A DNA stretch of 48,200 nucleotides from Rhodobacterales bacterium (GTDB taxonomy: Bacteria > Myxococcota_A > UBA796 > GCA-2862545). The notes under the pieces were generated by a model that saw nothing but the letters and a program-made list of their open reading frames with translations, was not told the DNA's origin and made no database searches. Positions 35,591-43,405 of this stretch are shown here, piece after piece. A program made the position numbers and the translations under genes. The DNA is taken from NCBI GenBank assembly GCA_009936995.1, contig JAACDH010000172.1, forward strand, positions 1 through 48,200, written 5' to 3'. Within the stretch, counting starts at the first letter, position 1. Each line of letters begins with the position of its first letter.

Positions 35591-36345
35591 TAGAGCGTCT
35601 CCAGGGCCGATTCAATGTGTTCGATGAGCGCGCGCCGATGGGGAGTGGCGCGGCTCGCGTGGGCCAGTTCTAGGGCTTGTAGATAGGTCTTTTTGGCGCG
35701 GTCTGGGTGCGTGGGCGCTAGCCAGTCGCCGGCGAGAGCCAGATGGTTGGCGGTGGAATCGACCCGTTCGAGGGTGGACACGGCGCGGTTGAGTTGGCCG
35801 GCGTCGTACTGGGCCTGGGCAGCGGCGCGAATCAACACGGGAAGGGGGCCCCTCGCGTCGATAGCCTCGTCGAGAATTTGCGTTTGCAGTAGGGGATCGG
35901 AGGTTGCGTAGCCAGCGGCCCGAAGCCAGGGCTCGGGTGTGGGCGCGCGGCGAGCTACCGAGCGGGCGTCGTCGGCCGCGTCTTCGTAGCGTTCGAGGGC
36001 GGCGTAGGTGCGCGCCCGCAGCAACAGCGCGGTGGCGTTGATGGGCGCTTCTTGGACCGCCGCTTCCACCAAAGGCAAGGCTTGCTCGGGCTCGCCCCGG
36101 CGCAACGCGATCTCTGCTTGGGGCAGCCGCAATGCCTGCAGGGGCACGCCGCACCGGGCCGCCCGAACCACTTCTGCGTCCGCTTCGTCGAGTCTACCCT
36201 CGTCGATGAGCGCTTGTGAACGCCGAACCGACACTTCCACTTGGTTACACGGCTGGTGCTCGGTGGCGCCGCGGTGTGCGTCAGCCCCGGGATGAGCGAG
36301 TGCGAGTGAGGACCACAGCATTGGCAGCAGGAGCAAGGGGCGCAT
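35590..36345 (-). CDS. Exported TPR-repeat protein
   Basis: The product has a signal peptide (MRPLLLLPMLWSSLALAHPG), so the ATG at 36345 is preferred over one six codons upstream. The remaining 230 residues are helical with TPR-like pairs, such as QALIDEGRLDEADAEVVRAA, LLLRARTYAALERYEDAADD and AQYDAGQLNRAVSTLERVD. TPR domains mediate protein contacts. Its stop overlaps the start of the phosphatase gene (TAATG). That points to co-translation, and similar TPR-plus-phosphatase pairs would suggest that it helps assemble or tether the phosphatase in the periplasm. That role is inference. Confidence 0.8.
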   Translation of the reverse strand: MRPLLLLPMLWSSLALAHPGADAHRGATEHQPCNQVEVSVRRSQALIDEGRLDEADAEVVRAARCGVPLQALRLPQAEIALRRGEPEQALPLVEAAVQEAPINATALLLRARTYAALERYEDAADDARSVARRAPTPEPWLRAAGYATSDPLLQTQILDEAIDARGPLPVLIRAAAQAQYDAGQLNRAVSTLERVDSTANHLALAGDWLAPTHPDRAKKTYLQALELAHASRATPHRRALIEHIESALETL

Positions 36346-36380
36346 GGTCGACAGTGTACCCAAGGACTGGCCCGGTTGTC

Positions 36381-37034
36381 CTAAAGCTCCTCGGCCCAGG
36401 CTCGAAGCCGCCGAACCCGCTTCATCGCGTCGTCTTGACCTCGGTCGACCAACACCTGCTGCAGGGCGGCCGCGATATCGTCGATCGCAGCCTCGGTGGA
36501 CGACGGATTACGCCGGATAAATCTTGTGTATAGGTCGCGGGCCATCAGGTCGAGATCTGGCAGGTCGGCGCGGGCGAGCTGGCGGTCCTTCTCGACGCGA
36601 ATTCGAACGACTTTGCCCTTGATTTCGCCCACCCGACCGAAGGTCCAATCCTTGCCCTCCGCCAAGGTGTTCGCGATCGAGTATGAGCACTCGGTGTCGA
36701 CGCTGGTGCGCTTGTCGCCATGACCATCGAGAAAATCGAGGTCGGGGATGTAGATGCCTGGGTTTCCAACGCCCGCCGATTTCAGCGAGTGCTCTTCGGT
36801 GAGGCGAATGCAGCGCCACGGGCTCTTCTCCCACGACGTCCCCGTGGCGGTCTGGAAGATGACTCGGGTGCCGTAGGGTGCGCGAATTAGCAGAGAGTAA
36901 AGGCTCTTCGTTGGCACATCGCCCTGTCGGTTACCCTTGGGGAAGATGCGGACGGGGTGGCGCTGCCCGACGAGGTTCTTGGCGGCGTAACAGGCGAGGT
37001 CACAGCGAATTCCTTTCTCGATCTGCCAGTTCAT
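36381..37034 (-). CDS. Unknown cytoplasmic protein
   Basis: I do not recognise this 217-residue protein. The start at 37034 follows AAGGAACCGCGC; an upstream in-frame ATG lacks support. It has no signal peptide or membrane helix. The first 110 residues look beta-rich, with SLLIRAPYGTRVIFQTATGT, WRCIRLTEEH and GIYIPDLDFLDGHGD. Residues about 125-155 include WTFGRVGEIKGKVVRIRVEKD, and the last 60 residues are helical. The RAPYGTRV and PWRCIRL segments suggest a compact beta-domain. It is transcribed in the same direction as the TPR and phosphatase genes, with about 35 bases between, and could share their transcript. Confidence 0.6.
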   Translation of the reverse strand: MNWQIEKGIRCDLACYAAKNLVGQRHPVRIFPKGNRQGDVPTKSLYSLLIRAPYGTRVIFQTATGTSWEKSPWRCIRLTEEHSLKSAGVGNPGIYIPDLDFLDGHGDKRTSVDTECSYSIANTLAEGKDWTFGRVGEIKGKVVRIRVEKDRQLARADLPDLDLMARDLYTRFIRRNPSSTEAAIDDIAAALQQVLVDRGQDDAMKRVRRLRAWAEEL

Positions 37035-37157
37035 GCGCGGTTCCTTTTCGGGGTGCGAGGGGATGCGGGTCAAAGTAATCGGTGCCGGAGAGCGGTCTCT
37101 TGTCGGGCCTCACACCGGCAACCAGCAATCCTGGTTCCGCGTCGACCTCGCGCTGTC

Positions 37158-40100
37158 TTACTCTAAGGGTGCGACGTACACCGCGCCTCGGTCGGGGCCG
37201 CCCTGATGGGACCATGGCGCGCCGACCAGCAGCGTAGAGGCGCCGTTCACGAGGGAACCCGAGAGTGCAAAGCCCAGCTCGCCGTTGGGCAGGTGCGATT
37301 CTCCACCAATCGCGGCGTAGGCACTGGACTCCCAGGTGTCGTCAGACGTAGACCAGCGGTAGATGAGCACGCCGCCAGAGAGGTGCGTTCCGCCGATGTC
37401 GCCCGTGGGCATACCCAGGGCGACGGCGCTGCGTCCGGGGACGATTGGATCGGGTACCAAGGCGATGGCGCGTCCAAAGCCCACCAGCTCTGCGGGGCCG
37501 CCCAACAGCGTGAGTCGCCCGGGCTCGATCAGGTCGTGCACCACCTGGTCGATCTCGCCAATCCAACTGTTGGTGCTGTAGGATTGGCTGGGTAACGAGA
37601 GAATGTACGCGCCCGAGACCAACCAGACGCCGCCGGTTTCGGTGTTGCCAATCTCGAGATCTTCACTGCCTACGACGAGGTCGGGTATGCCGTCTCCGTC
37701 TACATCGCGGCCACCCGCCAGGGCTGTTCCGGCCTCTGCGTCGTTGATGTTGGGCCCCAGCGCGGTCTTGGTGGGGCCGGCGGGACAGCCGCCCCGGCCG
37801 TAGCCCCAAAGGATGTGGATGACGCCGCGGTCGTCGGTACCGCCGTCTTCGTTGTCGGCGCTGACGGCCACATCGTCGCAGCCGTCTTGGTTGAGATCGC
37901 CCATGGGGGTGACCGCGTGTCCGAGGCGTCCGCCGGCGGCTTGGCCGAGCATCAAGGGGTCGTTGCAGAGGATCTCGAGGGAGCCCGTGCTGTCGCGTCC
38001 GTAGACGATGGAGAACCCGCCGACGGCGTCCCAGTCTTCGTCGGCCACGATGACGTCGTCTCGGCCGTCGCCATTGAAGTCGAAGCCGGCGGTCATGGCC
38101 TCAATATAGGTTGCGGTGGGGGTGGTGAACCACACAAAGGATGGCGCCAAGTCCACCCCGGACGGGCCGCCCAAGTGCACGTAGATGGCTCCGGCGTTGA
38201 CCCAACCGGTGTCGCAGGAGTCACCGTTGTTCCAGGCTGCGTCATACGTGGCGGGGCTCGGAGCGGCGCGACTGCCGATGACCAGATCGAGCCAGCCATC
38301 GCCGTTGAAGTCGGAGGCGCCAGAGAGGAACTCACCGTAGCGGTCGTTGGAGGAGATCAGCTCGCCATCCGGTGGAATCGACACGGGGTTGGTGTCGAAA
38401 CCACCACCATTTGCCCGGTAGTAGACCACGTCGCCGGTGAGCGTGCCCTCGGTGGGCACGGAGGTCTGTGGTGCGCCTGAGACCACGTCGACCACGCCAT
38501 CGCCGTCGGTGTCGAACCAAGTGACGGCGGCGCCCGCCTGTTCTCCCGCGGCAGCACCCGATAAGTTGAGGCCGGTGGCGGTTCCGGCAGACCACACAAA
38601 ACCCCGGCCCACATCCTCGCCGTAGGCGTCGTGTTCGCAGGCCCAAGCGGCGAGGTCCAGCGCGCCATCTCCGTCTACGTCGCCGGCGGCTGCCACAGAT
38701 TCGCCCAGCCGGGCGTCGTCTTCGTCGCCATCCCAAACGGTAAAGGCGAGGTCATATCGGTCTCCTGCCGCGCCGCTGCTCACCTCGATGCCCGACCAGA
38801 CCCGGACTTGCCCGGCGTTGGTGAACGATTCGTCTTCGGTGTACACCCCACCAATGAGGTCCGGTACGCCGTCGCCATCTACGTCGCCCACAGCCAAGCC
38901 CCTACCCAGGTAATCACTGCTCGGCGCTGTGGCGAACCAATGGGCCTCTGCCGCGGCGTAGGGTGATGTTGGGGCGCGTCCGTCGTCTTGAGAGGACAGG
39001 TAGACAAACAGCCCGCCAGAGTTGTTGCTTGCCGCGGACCAGGCATGGGAGCCCACCACAACGTCGTCGCTGCCGTCGCCGTCGAAGTCAGCCAGGGCCA
39101 GCCTGCGTCCGAAGTCCGCGCTGGAATCTTGGTAGTTTGCGTAAGCGCGCACGGGATCGGCGGTTAGAATTCCGTTTGCAGTACCGTGCCAGACCAGCGC
39201 GTAGCCTTCGCCTACGGTGACGCCGTCAACGGGCGCATCGGCGATGTCAGCCATCACGTCGCACAGGCCGTCGCCATTCACGTCGCCCACCGCCAGGTCG
39301 CGGTCGCCCAGATAGAGGGTCTCGGCCAGCGTCCACACGCCGTCGTTGAGCTGTTGGCCGTAACGAGTGGTGGCGGGTGCGTCGACAAAGCCCGTCGCGC
39401 TGCCCTTGAACACGAACACCGCCCCGGAGCGATTGGGGTAACCGAGGATGGATCGGTCTTCGGCCCCGTCGGCGCCGACGACAATGTCAACATAGCCATC
39501 GCCGTCGAAGTCACAGGCGCCCAGCGATGCGCCGGCGTAGTCATAGCTGTTTACGCCGTGTAGCGTCCATTCGGGTTCGTCTTCGAAAAACCCGCCGGAG
39601 ATGCCCAGGTGTACGCGCACCGAGCCGATATCGACGTCGGTAAAGTCGTCTTTGGAAGAGCCAACCAGCAGGTCCAGCTGACCGTCGCCATTTACATCAA
39701 CCACAGAGAGCGAGCTGCCCATGAGCTGGTCGCGCTGACTTCCCGAAAACACCTGAGCTGCTGTGGGAACGATGCCATTTGCGCTGCCGGCGTACACAAA
39801 AACGGCGCCGCTCTTATAGCGGTCGAGGTTGAGCTCTTGGGAGCCAAACACCACGTCGTCGTAGCCATCGCCGTTGATGTCGCCAGGACCCACCGCCCGG
39901 CTGTCGGCGGACCGGGCGCCCATCCATGCGGCATCGGGCACCAACGGGGCCACGACGTCTACCGCGACCTGGTAGCTGAACCCGGCGAACCGATCGGTGA
40001 ACTCGACCGTGGAGCGTCCGGCGACTGCGCCGTGGAGGACGCCATTCACCACGGTGAGCGCGCCGCTGAGCACGGTGGGGTCGAGCACACCGCTGCCCCC

Positions 40101-40832
40101 AGCCGCGGCCGCTGTGTAGCTGGCGCCCAAGGGCAACACCAGGTGTGCATAGCCCTCGGGCTCTAAGTGGGCCGACGCGTCGACCACGATCGTGGCTTCG
40201 GCCGTGTAGCCCGCGTCGTCGGCCGCCTCGATGAGGTCTACACCGTGGTTTGGACCGGCTTGATAGCTGCAGTTGGGGCCTAGCGTGGCCCCGGAACCGT
40301 CGACCACGAGCGTGCAGTTGATGGTTCCGATGCCGCCATAGGTCTCGAAGTCGAACGCCGTTTGGGGCAACACCGAGGCCGACGTTGGCAACAGCGACAG
40401 CGTCTCGACAACGTCTATCGAGGCCCGAGCCTCTCCGTCACACTGGGCGTCGGTGAGCACGACTTCATCGGTGCTTCCGAGGACCCCTGGTGCTCCATAG
40501 GTGCCCGCAGTGGGATGGATATCGCCGTTGCTGGGTGGCGCGAGGGCGAACCGGTAGTCGCCGCTGCCGCCAGAGGGGTGAAACTGGATGAGTTGGAATG
40601 GAGGCACTTGGCCCGCGGCGGGGGTGAGGGCCAGGGCGGGGGAGCAGGCCGGCAGCTGGGGAGTGGTACTAGACGTTGTGGTTGTGGTTGTGGTTGTGGT
40701 GGTGACAGGCGCTGTGGGGTGGTTTTTACCGCCCTCGTCTTTGGACCCGCAGCCGCCCAGCAAGAGGATCGCGCCAAGGGGCAGGGACTTGGCCCAACGC
40801 CCATGGCGACGTGGGGTATACTCGCGGCCCAT
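37158..40832 (-). CDS. FG-GAP/integrin-alpha-repeat lipoprotein
   Basis: This is a predicted surface lipoprotein of about 1224 residues with lipobox LLLGGC. A run of Thr residues coded by GTTGTG-type hexamer repeats (near 40673-40700) follows, so length variation here would stay in frame. Residues about 60-330 contain Ig-like or beta-sandwich domains. From about 340 to the end there are many FG-GAP repeats of the form GDINGDGYDDVVFGS, GACDFDGDGYVDIVVGAD and GDVNGDGLCDVMADI, which fold into calcium-binding beta-propeller blades. No MYXO-CTERM tail is present. The ATG at 40832 shares the bases CATG with the start of the divergent cytochrome gene; an in-frame GTG at 40838 would overlap even further. 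Confidence 0.88.
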   Translation of the reverse strand: MGREYTPRRHGRWAKSLPLGAILLLGGCGSKDEGGKNHPTAPVTTTTTTTTTTSSTTPQLPACSPALALTPAAGQVPPFQLIQFHPSGGSGDYRFALAPPSNGDIHPTAGTYGAPGVLGSTDEVVLTDAQCDGEARASIDVVETLSLLPTSASVLPQTAFDFETYGGIGTINCTLVVDGSGATLGPNCSYQAGPNHGVDLIEAADDAGYTAEATIVVDASAHLEPEGYAHLVLPLGASYTAAAAGGSGVLDPTVLSGALTVVNGVLHGAVAGRSTVEFTDRFAGFSYQVAVDVVAPLVPDAAWMGARSADSRAVGPGDINGDGYDDVVFGSQELNLDRYKSGAVFVYAGSANGIVPTAAQVFSGSQRDQLMGSSLSVVDVNGDGQLDLLVGSSKDDFTDVDIGSVRVHLGISGGFFEDEPEWTLHGVNSYDYAGASLGACDFDGDGYVDIVVGADGAEDRSILGYPNRSGAVFVFKGSATGFVDAPATTRYGQQLNDGVWTLAETLYLGDRDLAVGDVNGDGLCDVMADIADAPVDGVTVGEGYALVWHGTANGILTADPVRAYANYQDSSADFGRRLALADFDGDGSDDVVVGSHAWSAASNNSGGLFVYLSSQDDGRAPTSPYAAAEAHWFATAPSSDYLGRGLAVGDVDGDGVPDLIGGVYTEDESFTNAGQVRVWSGIEVSSGAAGDRYDLAFTVWDGDEDDARLGESVAAAGDVDGDGALDLAAWACEHDAYGEDVGRGFVWSAGTATGLNLSGAAAGEQAGAAVTWFDTDGDGVVDVVSGAPQTSVPTEGTLTGDVVYYRANGGGFDTNPVSIPPDGELISSNDRYGEFLSGASDFNGDGWLDLVIGSRAAPSPATYDAAWNNGDSCDTGWVNAGAIYVHLGGPSGVDLAPSFVWFTTPTATYIEAMTAGFDFNGDGRDDVIVADEDWDAVGGFSIVYGRDSTGSLEILCNDPLMLGQAAGGRLGHAVTPMGDLNQDGCDDVAVSADNEDGGTDDRGVIHILWGYGRGGCPAGPTKTALGPNINDAEAGTALAGGRDVDGDGIPDLVVGSEDLEIGNTETGGVWLVSGAYILSLPSQSYSTNSWIGEIDQVVHDLIEPGRLTLLGGPAELVGFGRAIALVPDPIVPGRSAVALGMPTGDIGGTHLSGGVLIYRWSTSDDTWESSAYAAIGGESHLPNGELGFALSGSLVNGASTLLVGAPWSHQGGPDRGAVYVAPLE
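40817..40822 (+). promoter_or_regulatory. Candidate -10 element giving a leaderless transcript
   Basis: TATACT ends 8 bases before the ATG at 40831 of the cytochrome lipoprotein gene. Transcription would begin one or two bases before, or at, the ATG, so the mRNA would be leaderless or nearly so, and no ribosome binding site is visible. The hexamer lies inside the coding region of the divergent FG-GAP gene. No clear -35 is seen. Confidence 0.4.
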
Positions 40833-42264
40833 GCACACAGAAAATCGACACCCCACTGTTTCTCCCTGCTTCTTGTTGCTGGCGACCCTACTGGCGTGTG
40901 GTCCGCCAACCGCCGGCACACCACCTAGCGGCATGGTACCCGAAAACCCGGGCCAGATGCACGCACACTTAGATGCGCTGCAATTGGGCACCGTAGATGG
41001 CTTTGCGGCGGCAGGTGGCGGCACCGTGGCGGCCAGCTGGGAGGGCGTTTCGTGGCTATGGTCGGCGCTCGATGAGCCGGTCGTGCTCTCGCTCACCGAG
41101 GGGCCGGTCTCTGCCGCGGCCACCACCCAAGACGGGGTTTGGGTGGTCCTCGACGACGCACTCTACCTGTTCGATGGGGTGTTGCGGCGAGTGGACTGGG
41201 CCGACGACCTCGGCGGGCCCGTGGTCGACCTAGAGACGGTTGGGCAGGCGCTGTACCTGTCCACCCAGACTGGCCTGTTTCGGCGTTCCGAGGGTCTATT
41301 GACCCAGCTGTACTTCGATGGTCAGACCCCCACCGCGCCAATGGCTTTGGGCGGCACCTTTAGCGGCGTCCCGGTTCTATGGATCGGTCAATCCGATGGC
41401 GTCTATGCCCTCGATCCGGTCTCGGGCGAGGTGATGGAGGGCCTGGCGCTCGACGCCGGCGCAGACGACGTAGCCGTAGACGCCTCGGGGTTGTTGCATG
41501 TGCTCTCGGACGGTCAGGTGCAGGTGCGCCAAGGCGGCGAATGGACGGCGCTGAATGTAGAAGGCGCCGTGGGGCTCATCGCCGAGCCCAGCGCAGACGG
41601 TGTGTGGATCGCTACCGCCACAGGCTGGATGCACCAGGGTAGCGATGGTCAGAACCACGTGCTGGACGTCGACCCCGCGCTCGCCGCAGACGCCCACATC
41701 GACGGCCTGGGGCGCTTACTACACACCGACGCCGCCGGGTTGTGGCGCACCGCGGCCAATCGCCCCGTCGAGGTGGTGGGGCTGTACGCGGGCGACCGGG
41801 TGGAGGCGCCAATGGTGGTATCGTTTGTGCCCACCGCGCCCGACGATGTGCTCAATCTTACTGCGCGGGTCGTTCGTCTGGGGGACGCCATCGACGTGGT
41901 GGTGGCCGACGACTGGACCGCCACAATCGACCCCCTGGGCCTGGTATTTGGCAACTGGACGCTCGAGGTCGACACCACATTCGTGAACGAGCCCGCCGGC
42001 CGTGGCGAGGTCATCTTGCAGATGGCCGCCTCTGGTGGCGCGTCCTGGCTTGAGCACATCGAACCCATCTACCTCCAGCACTGCTCTCAATGCCATGATG
42101 GCGCCACCGAGACGGTGCTCGAGGATCTCGAAGACTGGTCTGCCGGCATCGACGTCATTCTCGAGAAGGTGATTTCTGGCGATATGCCCCTCGTGGGATC
42201 CAAGCTGTCCGACGGCGATGTGGCGCTGATCCAGGCCTGGGCAGCGGGTGGTTTCCCGTTGTAG
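40831..42264 (+). CDS. Lipoprotein with propeller-like region and C-terminal cytochrome c domain
   Basis: This 477-residue lipoprotein has signal peptide SPCFLLLATLLAC. Residues about 45-320 form repeated beta segments such as VWVVLDDALYLFDG, ALYLSTQTGLFRR and VPVLWIGQSDGVYALDPVSG, resembling a beta-propeller. The C-terminal 85 residues are a small cytochrome c domain with CXXCH in YLQHCSQCHDG and a distal Met ligand candidate in GDMPLVG. It ends ALIQAWAAGGFPL. It should be an extracytoplasmic electron carrier or sensor. The last 45 bases of the gene are repeated, with changes, about 1.09 kb downstream, on the far side of an unrelated gene. It shares its start site with the divergent FG-GAP gene. 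Confidence 0.82.
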   Translation: MHTENRHPTVSPCFLLLATLLACGPPTAGTPPSGMVPENPGQMHAHLDALQLGTVDGFAAAGGGTVAASWEGVSWLWSALDEPVVLSLTEGPVSAAATTQDGVWVVLDDALYLFDGVLRRVDWADDLGGPVVDLETVGQALYLSTQTGLFRRSEGLLTQLYFDGQTPTAPMALGGTFSGVPVLWIGQSDGVYALDPVSGEVMEGLALDAGADDVAVDASGLLHVLSDGQVQVRQGGEWTALNVEGAVGLIAEPSADGVWIATATGWMHQGSDGQNHVLDVDPALAADAHIDGLGRLLHTDAAGLWRTAANRPVEVVGLYAGDRVEAPMVVSFVPTAPDDVLNLTARVVRLGDAIDVVVADDWTATIDPLGLVFGNWTLEVDTTFVNEPAGRGEVILQMAASGGASWLEHIEPIYLQHCSQCHDGATETVLEDLEDWSAGIDVILEKVISGDMPLVGSKLSDGDVALIQAWAAGGFPL

Positions 42265-42266
42265 CC
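42223..42266 (+). repeat. Direct repeat, copy 1 (end of cytochrome gene)
   Basis: The last codons and stop of the cytochrome lipoprotein gene recur at 43311-43355. About 40 of 45 positions are identical, with one extra base in the second copy. The two copies bracket the unknown gene at 42384-43292. Confidence 0.85.
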
Positions 42267-42308
42267 CTGCGTTGGAGCGGCCAACGACGACCGACGCCAC
42301 CTCCACTT

Positions 42309-42338
42309 TGGTATCCACCGCCTTCGCCACTGATACCA
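42309..42338. promoter_or_regulatory. Inverted repeat upstream of the unknown gene
   Basis: TGGTATC (42309-42315) and GATACCA (42332-42338) form a perfect 7-bp inverted repeat with a 16-base gap, 46-75 bases before the unknown gene at 42384. It may be an operator or part of its promoter. Confidence 0.3.
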
Positions 42339-42383
42339 TAAAGCACCGCTACGTCTTGCGACGGGCACTGGAGATGACCCGGG

Positions 42384-43292
42384 ATGGCATACGTTCACTC
42401 AAAAAAGTCAGTGGCTGATCCGGAGTCGCAAGCCTCCAGCGCCCTTGCCACCCAGTCAGGACTGCCAAATTCCTTTCTTATCGATCAGCTCAACCAGTCC
42501 AACAGCGCCGCGCCGGAGAGGGACAAGAAGGGCAAGAAGGACAAGAAGGGCAAGGGGCGCAAAGTCGCGTACAACTTGGACAGCGAACCGGAAAACCTAT
42601 CCGACGCCGTCTCCCTCGAGGACAGCTCCCTCTCGAGTACCACTACAACGAGCGGAACGTCCAGCACAGTGACCACCAGCTCCGCGCCGGAGACGGACCC
42701 GGACCTAGCCCAATACGGCGACGACGGCACAGTGGCCGCAGAGTTCCGAGCGAGGATCAGTGGTGGTGGCGACGCGGTTGGCGCCACCTCGGGCTGGAGT
42801 CCTCCCGCCGGCGAGTGGTTGTTCGACGACGGAGTCCCCGAGACCCGGGTAGCCAACATGGCAAACGGCCTGATCGCCAAGACCTGGATAGAATACGAAA
42901 GTGATGCCCCGTTGGGGACTACACCCCAGGTCATAAGTAAGTCCACCGTGTGGACTAAAGCCGAGGTCATGAAGGCCCGTGCGGACGCCATCGGTGACGA
43001 TCGAAGGGCAGTAGCCGAGGCTAGAGTCCAGGCCATCAACGCCGACCTGATTCCCAAACCCATGGGCGAGGGACGCTATATTCTGCGCAAGCTCGGCCCA
43101 GACGGCAACGGATCCGAGCGTTGGTCGGTGACGCCAGAGCCTTTGCTAGATTGGGACCCCTACAAGTACGGGGCGGTATCGCAGAACGCCTGGCTCTGGA
43201 ACAACATGCGTCAAAAGGAGGGGAAAAGCCTGACGGAGATTCAGGAGCACTTCGGCGTGGACCCGAAAGAGCACCCGCCGATCTATGAGTAG
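42384..43292 (+). CDS. Unknown protein with Lys-rich, low-complexity N-terminal half
   Basis: I do not recognise this 302-residue protein. It has no signal peptide or membrane helix. The N-terminal region contains SFLIDQLNQS, then a strongly basic run KGKKDKKGKGRK (about residues 49-60) and a Ser/Thr-rich acidic tract (about 75-110). The C-terminal half (about 135-302) looks folded: GEWLFDDGVPETRVANMANG, KTWIEYESDAPLG, GRYILRKLGPDG, and QNAWLWNNMRQKEGKSLTEIQEHFGVDP. It is flanked by a 45-bp direct repeat of the neighbouring cytochrome gene's end and separates cytochrome-type genes. Its composition (Lys, Ser, Thr) differs from theirs, so it looks inserted. A cargo or effector-like protein is possible but unproven. 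Confidence 0.6.
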   Translation: MAYVHSKKSVADPESQASSALATQSGLPNSFLIDQLNQSNSAAPERDKKGKKDKKGKGRKVAYNLDSEPENLSDAVSLEDSSLSSTTTTSGTSSTVTTSSAPETDPDLAQYGDDGTVAAEFRARISGGGDAVGATSGWSPPAGEWLFDDGVPETRVANMANGLIAKTWIEYESDAPLGTTPQVISKSTVWTKAEVMKARADAIGDDRRAVAEARVQAINADLIPKPMGEGRYILRKLGPDGNGSERWSVTPEPLLDWDPYKYGAVSQNAWLWNNMRQKEGKSLTEIQEHFGVDPKEHPPIYE

Positions 43293-43310
43293 CGCGCACA
43301 CCCGCGCCGG

Positions 43311-43355
43311 GCGCTGATCCAGGCTTGGGCAGGGGGCTGGTTTCCCAATGTAGCC
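43311..43355 (+). repeat. Direct repeat, copy 2 (orphan cytochrome-gene tail)
   Basis: This copy of the cytochrome gene's 3' end reads LIQAWAGGWFPN in one frame and has no gene attached. It differs from copy 1 at about four positions plus one inserted base. It lies after the unknown gene and before the DUF1549-like gene. Confidence 0.85.
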
Positions 43356-43405
43356 ACGGGCGCGGGCGTTTTGTGGCATGCTACAGTCCTACACATGAGG
43401 TTCCG

